12,587 nucleotides of DNA from Rhodospirillales bacterium (GTDB lineage Bacteria; Pseudomonadota; Alphaproteobacteria; Rhodospirillales; JASLLV01), in the NCBI GenBank assembly GCA_030754475.1, contig JASMAE010000348.1:1-12587 (forward strand). The letters run 5' to 3'. Made by a program: the position numbers and the translations under genes. How positions within the stretch are numbered: the stretch's first letter is position 1; every line of letters begins with the position of its first letter. The notes under the pieces were generated by a model. It made no database searches and was not told the DNA's origin. It saw only the letters and a program-made list of their open reading frames with translations. This document shows, piece after piece, positions 7,242-12,587 of the stretch.

Positions 7242-8273
7242 CTATTCGTAGCGATAAACGACGAGGGTGTCGGTGCCCGATTCGGGCGCCCAGACTTCGC
7301 CACGTCGTCCCAGAAGCTGGCGTACGGCCGCGCCGGCGCGGGAGCTTGCGAACGCCTCGAACGTCTCGGTTGCGGGATCGAACCTGAGCGTTGCGTTGGC
7401 GCCGAAGTCCGTGACCCAGACCTTGTCGGCCTCGCCCACGTAGACCGCATAGGCCCGGGGCCGGGAGCCGGGAAGCGCCCACGTCGACCAGGCCCCGTTT
7501 GCGGGATCGAAGCGGCTGAGCTGGCCTGCGTTCCATTCCGAGACCCAGACCCGGTTCCGCGAGTCCGCCCACACGCGGCGCGCGCCCTGGCCGGGCGTCG
7601 GCGGCTCGATCACCTGCGCTTCGCCGGATCCTGAGTCGATGCGCGCGATGTGGTTGCCTGCGAGCGAGGCGTAGTAGACGTCGCCCCCGGGCGTGGTGGC
7701 GATGCCGTAGGGGCCGCGCCCGCGCGGCGCGGCGAAGATGCGCATCGCGCCCGTGGCGGGATCGAGGCTGCCGTAAATCCCGCTCTGGCCGGTGAACCAC
7801 AGGACGCCCTGTCCATCGAAGGTGGCGGTGTTCAAATTCGCGTAGCCCGTGTCTTCGGGCAGTGGATAGGTCTTGACGGCGCGACTCTCGGGGTCCACGG
7901 CGACGATGGCGTTGAGCCCGCCGTCGGTGACCCAGGCCGTGCCTTCCGCGTCCACGATCACGCCGTGCGGGCGCGAGCCCGGCCCAAGCGGGATCTCCAC
8001 CGTCTCCGCCGTATTCGGATCCAGCCAGCCCAGCGCGCCGCGGTGCTGGGCCGTGTACCACACGCCCCCGTCGGCGGCCGGGGCCACGTCGTGGGGATGG
8101 CTTCCCGGCGGCACGGAGAAGGATTCGATCCGAACCTCGGCCCCGGCGCGGCTTGCGATCGTCAGCGCCGCGGCCAGCACGAGGGCGGGAACGGTGATAC
8201 CGACCATGAGCGAACGTCCCCGAAAGTGCGGACGCCCATGATGCCCCGGATCGGGTTCGAATCGAAGCGCCAT
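7242..8273 (-). CDS. exported beta-propeller protein, virginiamycin B lyase (Vgb)-like
   Basis: This protein of 343 aa resembles the Vgb/streptogramin-lyase-like family of seven-bladed propellers, most of whose members have no known substrate. A signal peptide is visible: an Arg-containing stretch, then the hydrophobic core ITVPALVLAAALTIA and a likely cut after ASRAGA, so the mature protein should be periplasmic. The rest is about seven repeats of roughly 40 residues with a common pattern, [PH]-x-G(V/I)-x3-x-G-x-[VA]-W-[VF]-[TS], followed by a G-x-[LI]-x-R-[FI]-D-P strand (for example GTAWVTDGG, GVLWFTGQS, NRVWVSEWN, DKVWVTDFG). ATG 8273 gives a signal peptide with positive charge; ATG 8207 (321 aa) has a GGGGA upstream but an uncharged n-region. 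Both are possible. It is convergent with cysS and divergent from the 103-aa gene. I would not call it an antibiotic lyase from sequence alone. Confidence 0.82.
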   Translation of the reverse strand: MALRFEPDPGHHGRPHFRGRSLMVGITVPALVLAAALTIASRAGAEVRIESFSVPPGSHPHDVAPAADGGVWYTAQHRGALGWLDPNTAETVEIPLGPGSRPHGVIVDAEGTAWVTDGGLNAIVAVDPESRAVKTYPLPEDTGYANLNTATFDGQGVLWFTGQSGIYGSLDPATGAMRIFAAPRGRGPYGIATTPGGDVYYASLAGNHIARIDSGSGEAQVIEPPTPGQGARRVWADSRNRVWVSEWNAGQLSRFDPANGAWSTWALPGSRPRAYAVYVGEADKVWVTDFGANATLRFDPATETFEAFASSRAGAAVRQLLGRRGEVWAPESGTDTLVVYRYE

Positions 8274-8346
8274 CTCGCGCGCTTTGCGCCTTGCGATACG
8301 CCGGGGCGGGGTCTACCTATGGCGACGCCGAACCACGGAGTCGTTC

Positions 8347-8658
8347 ATGGCCGACCCGGTCGCAAGGGCCCTCGAGGTCCTCAACGATGCGCTGACACGC
8401 GACGCGGATGCGATCACCGCGCTCGTGAACGCGCGCGTTCCCTGCAACGACCGGCTTGCGCGACATCCGAGCATCCGCATCGGCGAGTACGAGGGTGGCT
8501 GCAGGGTCGGGGTTCTCGGACTCCTCAACGGCATTCTCACGGAGGTGCCGACGGCGGTGATCGGCGCCAAGGGCACGCGCGACAAACGCTCGGGCCAGTT
8601 CGTCCGCATCCGGGCCTTCGTCGATTTGAGGCGCGAGAGCACGGACGTCGTCGCCTGA
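8347..8658 (+). CDS. hypothetical protein, 103 aa
   Basis: A small soluble protein. The N-terminal part (VARALEVLNDALTRDADAITALVNARVPCNDRLARHPSI) looks like two amphipathic helices with a conserved-looking ARVPCN motif (residues 30-35), followed by RIGEYEGGCRVGVLGLLNGILT. I have a general memory of short bacterial proteins with a similar pattern, LN-x-AL-x-D-x-x-A-[IV]-x-AL-[VI]-x-ARVPCN and VGLLGLLNG, but can give no function. ATG 8347 is preceded by GGAG (8337-8340) with 6-nt spacing, a good Shine-Dalgarno; the frame is open further upstream, but those residues are Arg-rich and unlike a protein start. There is no signal peptide or membrane helix. It is followed by 247 bp without a clear gene before cimA and is divergent from the propeller gene. 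Coding is supported by the ribosome site and codon positions. Confidence 0.7.
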   Translation: MADPVARALEVLNDALTRDADAITALVNARVPCNDRLARHPSIRIGEYEGGCRVGVLGLLNGILTEVPTAVIGAKGTRDKRSGQFVRIRAFVDLRRESTDVVA

Positions 8659-8905
8659 TCGCGAATCGCGCCACGGGTTGAATGCGGTCCGTTCGCGCGG
8701 CCTCCTCCGCGCCAGGGCAACGGTGGATCGGGCCTCGCTCCGTAAACCGACCGTAGGCGGCGTCTCCAAGGGCGAGGAAGCAAGCTCGCATCCGTACCCG
8801 GCGCATCACCGCCCAAGTCCTTGATTCAGGGTGCGGAATTGGGCATCCTCGCCGGTTCGCGCCGCCTTCAACCCGACCGTGGGCGCCAAGATTGGGCTTC
8901 GTGAG
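8659..8905 (+). other. intergenic region before cimA
   Basis: A 247-bp gap, the longest non-coding stretch apart from the nadE/pyrF divergence. I see no convincing promoter. A possible 6-bp stem, CCTCGC (8733-8738) with GCGAGG (8772-8777), has a 33-nt loop and is weak. A 24-codon ORF at 8682-8756 has no branched-chain amino acid run, so it is not an obvious attenuator leader. The cimA frame stays open back to 8831, but the added residues are not family-like. Confidence 0.4.
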
Positions 8906-10507
8906 ATGAGCGACAAGCGCATCTATATCTACGATACGACGTTGCGCGACGGCGCCCAGACCCAGGGCGTCGACTTCGGCACCCTCGACAAGGTGGCGAT
9001 CGCCGAGGCGCTCGACGGCCTTGGGGTCGACTACATCGAAGGCGGCTGGCCGGGCGCCAATCCAACCGATGACGCGTTCTTCGCCACCCCGCCGACACTG
9101 AGACGCGCGCGGCTGACGGCATTCGGCATGACCCGTCGGGCGGGGCGCAGCGCCGAGAACGATCCCGGCTTGAACACGTTGTTCGCGAGCGGCGCGCGCG
9201 TGCTCTGCATGGTCGGCAAGACCTGGGACTTCAACGTCGAGACGGCGCTCGGCATCGCGCTCGATGAAAACCTCGCCATGATTCGCGACAGCGTGGGCCA
9301 CGCATGCACGCGGGTCGACGAGGTGATGTTCGACGCCGAGCACTTCTTCGACGGCTACAAATCCGATCCCAAATACGCCCTTGCTTGCGTTGACGGCGCG
9401 CTTCAAGCGGGTGCCCGCTGGGTGGTGCTCTGCGACACCAATGGAGGCACCCTGCCGCACGAGGTCGCGGACATCGTCGGCGCCGTCAACAGCCACCTCC
9501 CGTCCGAGAAGCTGGGCGTTCATTTCCACAACGACACCGGCAACGCCGTCGCCAACAGCCTGGTCGCGGTGCGCGCCGGCGCGCGCCAGGTTCAAGGCAC
9601 GCTGAACGGTCTCGGCGAGCGTTGCGGCAACGCCAACCTGATCTCCGTCGTCCCGACGCTGGTTCTCAAGATGGGATACGAGACGGGCGTCTCGGTGAAG
9701 GACTTGACCCGGCTCACCCACGTCTCGCACCTGGTCGACGAGCGTCTCAACCGGGCGCCGGACCGGCATGCCCCTTACGTTGGCGAGTCCGCGTTCGCGC
9801 ACAAGGGCGGCCTGCACGTCTCGGCGGTGGAAAAGGATCCCCGCTGTTACGAGCACATCGCGCCCGAGCTGATCGGCAACCACCGCCACGTCGTGGTCTC
9901 GGACCAGTCGGGCCGCTCCAACATCCTGGCGCGGTTCCGCGAGATCGGGATCGACGTGGACGCCAACGACCCCAAGATCGCCAAGCTGGTCGAGGCCGTG
10001 AAGGAGCGTGAGTTCGACGGCTACGCGTACGACGGCGCCGAGGCGAGCTTCGAGCTTCTCGCCCGCCGCGTGCTTGACGGCATTCCCGAATACTTCGACC
10101 TCAAGGGCTTTCGTGTGATCGACGAGCGGCGCTGGAACGCGCGCGGCGAGCTGGTCACGCTCTCGGAGGCGACGGTCAAACTCGAGGTGGGCGGCAACCC
10201 CCACATGGCGGTCGCCGAGGGTAACGGACCGGTGAACGCCTTGGACCAAGGCCTGCGCAAGGTGCTCATCCCGGTCTACCCCCAGCTCGAGGACCTGCGC
10301 TTGGTCGACTTCAAGGTCCGCATCCTCACCCCCAACGACGGCACCCGCGCGGTCACCCGCGTGATGATCGAATCCGCCGACGGCGACGGCGAGCGGTGGT
10401 CGACGGTGGGGGTTTCCACCAACATCATCGACGCCTCGTTCAACGCCCTCAACGACAGCATCGTTTACAAGCTTCAACGCGACGGCGCCGAGGCGATCAC
10501 AGAGTAG
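8906..10507 (+). CDS. cimA: (R)-citramalate synthase
   Basis: This 533-aa enzyme condenses pyruvate with acetyl-CoA to citramalate, the threonine-independent route to 2-oxobutyrate for isoleucine. It belongs to the LeuA/homocitrate synthase family. The TIM barrel opens with YDTTLRDGAQTQGVDF (9-24), with R14 and D15 of the catalytic/metal set, then IEGGWPGANPTD (44-55), which is characteristic of the CimA type rather than LeuA. VLCDTNGGTLPHEV follows at 174-187. The metal-binding GVHFHND (204-210, H206 and H208) and GLGERCGNANL (235-245) complete the active site. Residues from about 395 form the LeuA-type C-terminal regulatory domain, so feedback inhibition by isoleucine is likely but cannot be read from sequence. 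I chose ATG 8906 because MSDKRIYIYDTTLRDG is the normal family start; its Shine-Dalgarno is weak (GTGAG). trmJ begins 12 bp after the stop. Confidence 0.95.
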   Translation: MSDKRIYIYDTTLRDGAQTQGVDFGTLDKVAIAEALDGLGVDYIEGGWPGANPTDDAFFATPPTLRRARLTAFGMTRRAGRSAENDPGLNTLFASGARVLCMVGKTWDFNVETALGIALDENLAMIRDSVGHACTRVDEVMFDAEHFFDGYKSDPKYALACVDGALQAGARWVVLCDTNGGTLPHEVADIVGAVNSHLPSEKLGVHFHNDTGNAVANSLVAVRAGARQVQGTLNGLGERCGNANLISVVPTLVLKMGYETGVSVKDLTRLTHVSHLVDERLNRAPDRHAPYVGESAFAHKGGLHVSAVEKDPRCYEHIAPELIGNHRHVVVSDQSGRSNILARFREIGIDVDANDPKIAKLVEAVKEREFDGYAYDGAEASFELLARRVLDGIPEYFDLKGFRVIDERRWNARGELVTLSEATVKLEVGGNPHMAVAEGNGPVNALDQGLRKVLIPVYPQLEDLRLVDFKVRILTPNDGTRAVTRVMIESADGDGERWSTVGVSTNIIDASFNALNDSIVYKLQRDGAEAITE

Positions 10508-10519
10508 TGCTTTAACGTC

Positions 10520-11299
10520 ATGGCTAAGGCCCGTTCGAAAGGCGAGGCCGCACAGCAGGCGGGCCGGGACCCGCCCGTGGTGATCCTCGTCGCTCCCCAG
10601 CTCGGCGAGAACATTGGCATGACGGCGCGCGCCATGCTGAATTTCGGCCTCGACGAGATGCGCCTGGTACGTCCGCGCGACGCCTGGCCGAACGCGGCCG
10701 CGGAAGCGGCCGCCGCCGGCGCCGAACGGATCGTAGACAGTGCGCGCCGCTTCGAGAGCACGGCTGAAGCGGTCGCGGACCTGGGTTATGTGCTCGCTGC
10801 GACGGCGCGCGTACGCGGCATGACCAAACGGGTCATCACCCCGCGCAGGGCGGGCCGCAAGCTGCGCGAATGCGCGCGCGCAAGCGTGCGCGGCGGTATC
10901 CTGTTCGGACCCGAGGCCAGCGGTCTCGCCAACGACGAAGTGGCGCTCGCCGACGCGATCGTCCAGGTGCCGGCAAACCCCACCTTCCATTCGCTCAACC
11001 TGGCCCAGGCCGTTCTGGTGGTCGCTTACGAGTGGTTCGCGGCGGGCGCCACGGGGCCCGAAGAAACCGTGACGCTTCCGCGCACGCGGCTCGCGAACAA
11101 GGCTGAGCTTTTAGGGCTGTTCGAACATCTCGAGCACGTGCTGGACGCAAGCGGGTTCTTGGGCATCGAGGGGAAGCGCCCCATCATGGTCCGCAATCTT
11201 CGCAACCTCTTCCAGCGCGCAGGGCTTAGCGAACAGGAAGTTCGGACCCTTCGCGGCGTGATCACGACCTTGGTGCGCTGGCGCGCGCCCGAGTGTTGA
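10520..11299 (+). CDS. trmJ: tRNA (cytidine/uridine-2'-O-)-methyltransferase, TrmJ type
   Basis: This 259-aa SPOUT-family enzyme would methylate the 2'-OH of residue 32 in tRNA anticodon loops, using S-adenosylmethionine, if TrmJ is the right subgroup. SpoU motif 1 is ENIGMTARAMLNFGL (30-44), motif 2 is GGILFGPEASGLANDE (125-140) and motif 3 is VQVPANPTFHSLNLAQAVLV (149-168), which forms the SAM-binding knot. The C-terminal extension ends in LRNLFQRAGLSEQEVRTLRGV, typical of TrmJ and absent from the shorter TrmL. The first 17 residues are charged and probably flexible. The start is 12 bp after the cimA stop, with a poor Shine-Dalgarno, so it is probably translationally coupled in a cimA-trmJ operon. 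E. coli TrmJ makes Cm32 and Um32; the exact target here is inferred. Confidence 0.92.
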   Translation: MAKARSKGEAAQQAGRDPPVVILVAPQLGENIGMTARAMLNFGLDEMRLVRPRDAWPNAAAEAAAAGAERIVDSARRFESTAEAVADLGYVLAATARVRGMTKRVITPRRAGRKLRECARASVRGGILFGPEASGLANDEVALADAIVQVPANPTFHSLNLAQAVLVVAYEWFAAGATGPEETVTLPRTRLANKAELLGLFEHLEHVLDASGFLGIEGKRPIMVRNLRNLFQRAGLSEQEVRTLRGVITTLVRWRAPEC

Positions 11300-11309
11300 G
11301 CGCAGGTTC

Positions 11310-11314
11310 AAGGA
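11310..11314 (+). promoter_or_regulatory. Shine-Dalgarno of the 55-aa membrane protein
   Basis: AAGGA, seven nt before GTG 11322. This is one of the clearest ribosome sites in the window and is the main reason for accepting a GTG-started small gene here. Confidence 0.6.
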
Positions 11315-11321
11315 AACGCCC

Positions 11322-11489
11322 GTGGACGGAAGCCCCGACACCCCGCTCATCACAGGCGTTGGTACCGTCCTCGCGGTCCTGCTGGTTCTTTGGTTGGCGC
11401 GGAAGTTCGGCCGCGCGGTCCTATGGCTGTGGCTCACCGTAGTGGTGCTGGGCGCGGCGGCGATCGCGCTTCTCCGGGGTGGGATCTGA
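11322..11489 (+). CDS. small membrane protein, 55 aa
   Basis: A short gene with a GTG start, 22 bp after trmJ. The product begins with a polar MDGSPDTP and has two hydrophobic segments, about residues 9-25 (LITGVGTVLAVLLVLWL) and 33-51 (VLWLWLTVVVLGAAAIALL), joined by a short basic loop, ARKFGRA (26-32). By the positive-inside rule this predicts a helical hairpin with the loop in the cytoplasm and both ends outside. I see no signal cleavage site and no metal or catalytic motif. The AAGGA Shine-Dalgarno seven nt upstream, codon positions rich in G/C at the third base, and the two well-formed hydrophobic segments all support coding. It probably belongs to the cimA-trmJ transcript. The stop codon TGA supplies the TG of an extended -10 promoter for the next gene. 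Function unknown. Confidence 0.7.
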   Translation: MDGSPDTPLITGVGTVLAVLLVLWLARKFGRAVLWLWLTVVVLGAAAIALLRGGI

Positions 11490-11495
11490 TATACT
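11487..11495 (+). promoter_or_regulatory. extended -10 promoter for the CoA-transferase gene
   Basis: TGATATACT fits the extended -10 consensus TGnTATAAT with one mismatch, and no good -35 lies at the usual distance. The start of transcription would be near 11502, giving a leader of about 105 nt to ATG 11608. The site overlaps the stop codon of the 55-aa gene. Confidence 0.45.
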
Positions 11496-11502
11496 CAAAT
11501 GA

Positions 11503-11528
11503 AATCGAGCGGAGTCACGCGCTCGATT
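11503..11528. promoter_or_regulatory. 9-bp perfect inverted repeat, possible operator or leader hairpin
   Basis: AATCGAGCG (11503-11511) and CGCTCGATT (11520-11528) are perfect inverted copies separated by 8 nt. No U-run follows, so it is not a standard terminator. It lies just downstream of the extended -10 TGATATACT, about where transcription should start, which is a usual place for a repressor operator; as RNA it would be a 9-bp hairpin at the very 5' end of the CoA-transferase message. Confidence 0.5.
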
Positions 11529-11607
11529 GCCGCCGTCTCTGTGGTTTGAATGTGGTGAGCGGCCTCCGCGCGGCCCAGGCCGACGCAACGCACTTCGGGA
11601 GAACGCC

Positions 11608-12587
11608 ATGGTCCACCAACCCGCCTCGCAGGCGTTGTCGCGGTTCACCATTCTCGATCTGAGCCGGGTGCGCGCAGGCCCGACCGCGGTCCGCCAGCTC
11701 GCCGACTGGGGCGCCGACGTGATCAAGGTCGAGATGCCCGCCGCACTCGAGGCCGACGGCGCGCTCGGCGCGGCCCGCGACACGCCAGACTTCAAGAACC
11801 TGCAGCGCGACAAGCGCAGCTTGACGCTCAACTTGAAGGAGCCGGACGGGCTCGCGATCCTCAAGCGCCTGGTGGTGGACGCGGACGTGGTGGTCGAGAA
11901 CTACCGACCCGATGTCAAAATCCGCCTCGGCGTGGATTACGATTCGCTCGCCGCCATCAACCCGCGAATTATCCTCGCCAGCATCTCCGGCTTCGGCCAG
12001 GACGGCCCGTACCGGGACCGTCCCGGTTTCGACCAGATCGCCCAGGGCATGGGCGGGCTCATGTCGGTGACGGGTCTTCCCGGCCAAGGGCCGGTCCGCG
12101 TCGGCATCCCCGTCGCCGACTTGACGGCCGGGCATTTCTGCGCCCAGGCCATCCTGATCGCGCTCTTGGAACGCGAAACCTCGGGGCGCGGCCAATGGGT
12201 GCAGACGTCCTTGTTGCAGGCGCAGATCTTCATGCTCGATTTCCAGGCCGCGCGCTGGCTGGTCGGGGGCGAGGTGCCCCAACAGGCCGGCAACAACCAC
12301 CCCACCATGATCCCGACGGGCGTGTTCGAGACCGCAGACGGCCACATCAACGTCGCTTGCGCGGGCCAGGCCATCTGGGAGCGGTTCGCGCATGCAATCG
12401 ACGCGCCCCAATTGATCGAACGGCCCGAATACCGCACAGCCCCCGACCGGTCCCGGAACCGCGACGCGCTGAACGCCGAGATCGCCGAGCCGATCAAGCG
12501 AAAACCCAGCCGCGAATGGATCGATCACTTCACCCGCGAGGGCGTTCCGTCGGGCGAGATCAACACCATCGATCAGGTTTTCGCCGA
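11608..12587 (+). CDS. CaiB/BaiF family III CoA-transferase (N-terminal part)
   Basis: The first 326 residues of a family III CoA-transferase, which moves CoA between carboxylic acids in the cytosol; the gene continues past the window end. The CoA-binding N-terminus has ILDLSRVRAGPTAVRQLADW (15-34) and GADVIKVE (35-42). RDKRSLTLNLK (67-77) and ASISGFGQDGPY (124-135) are standard family blocks. The catalytic Asp that forms the acyl anhydride (Asp169 of CaiB and formyl-CoA transferase) aligns with D171 in VGIPVADLTAGH, and the following SGRGQWVQTSLLQAQIF (192-208) is typical of the large group annotated only as CoA transferase. The substrate cannot be read from the sequence. ATG 11608 has a strong GGGAG Shine-Dalgarno (11596-11600) with 7-nt spacing. 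A promoter-like TGATATACT and a palindrome lie upstream. Confidence 0.93.
   Translation, partial: MVHQPASQALSRFTILDLSRVRAGPTAVRQLADWGADVIKVEMPAALEADGALGAARDTPDFKNLQRDKRSLTLNLKEPDGLAILKRLVVDADVVVENYRPDVKIRLGVDYDSLAAINPRIILASISGFGQDGPYRDRPGFDQIAQGMGGLMSVTGLPGQGPVRVGIPVADLTAGHFCAQAILIALLERETSGRGQWVQTSLLQAQIFMLDFQAARWLVGGEVPQQAGNNHPTMIPTGVFETADGHINVACAGQAIWERFAHAIDAPQLIERPEYRTAPDRSRNRDALNAEIAEPIKRKPSREWIDHFTREGVPSGEINTIDQVFA

Noticed and set aside
8682..8756. A 24-codon ORF upstream of cimA as an attenuation leader peptide
   Set aside because: It is Arg/Ser-rich without a run of Ile, Leu or Val codons, has no good ribosome site, and no terminator/antiterminator pair is visible.
8831..8905. Upstream GTG extension of cimA by 25 codons
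   Set aside because: The added residues are not seen in the family, whose N-terminus begins just before YDTTLRDG; ATG 8906 fits.
8537..10990. A very long minus-strand open frame opposite cimA and trmJ
   Set aside because: It is rich in Val, Asp, His, Arg and Glu with no recognisable motif, as expected for the antisense of a GC-rich gene. The plus-strand genes have full family motifs.
11608..12587. Apparent loss of the catalytic Asp in the CoA-transferase, where GQWVQTSLLQAQ has Gln instead of Asp or Glu after the SLL
   Set aside because: The catalytic Asp169 of CaiB lies upstream of that segment, in a TADYFSG context. It aligns with D171 in VADLTAGH here, so the active site is intact.

Overview
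The window looks like a chromosomal housekeeping segment of a high-GC alphaproteobacterium, probably in or near the Rhodospirillales. This rests on GC-rich third codon positions, the style of the proteins (PyrF with an LDYKYYDI active-site strand, class II DAHP synthase, archaeal-type nicotinate phosphoribosyltransferase, citramalate synthase next to TrmJ) and sigma70-like promoters with a strong TTGACA -35 and a weak -10. I see no tRNA, rRNA, CRISPR array, transposon or prophage gene. Assignments come from recognising family motifs by eye, not from a search.

Layout. (1) 1-1568, plus strand: the 3' end of class II DAHP synthase (shikimate pathway), then a nicotinate phosphoribosyltransferase. 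(2) 1624-3950, minus strand: read in transcription order, a pyrF-like gene (orotidine-5'-phosphate decarboxylase), a frameshifted small gene, and an intact 288-aa gene. The last two are diverged tandem paralogs of a family I do not recognise. (3) 3951-4117: a divergent promoter region with a TTGACA element on each strand. (4) 4118-7232, plus strand: glutamine-dependent NAD synthetase (nadE) and cysteinyl-tRNA synthetase (cysS). (5) 7242-8273, minus strand: an exported beta-propeller protein of the virginiamycin B lyase-like family, convergent with cysS with a 9-bp gap. (6) 8347-11489, plus strand: a 103-aa conserved-looking protein, citramalate synthase (cimA), a TrmJ-type tRNA methyltransferase and a 55-aa two-helix membrane protein with a GTG start. 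(7) 11490-12587: an extended -10 promoter, a 9-bp perfect palindrome, and the 5' part of a CaiB/BaiF family III CoA-transferase that runs off the window.

Functionally this is core biosynthesis: aromatic amino acids (DAHP synthase), NAD salvage and final amidation (nicotinate phosphoribosyltransferase and NadE), pyrimidines (PyrF), isoleucine precursor (CimA), tRNA charging and modification (CysS, TrmJ), and acyl-CoA metabolism (CaiB/BaiF).

The least ordinary part is 1624-3950. The PyrF-like protein lacks about 21 residues that should carry an active-site lysine, and it has Asn where the first active-site Asp is expected. Its downstream neighbour is broken at a run of seven C. That neighbour and the next gene together define an uncharacterised motif, W-[DE]-Q-S-R-x2-P-F-[DE]-R followed by F-x-H-L-F-P.
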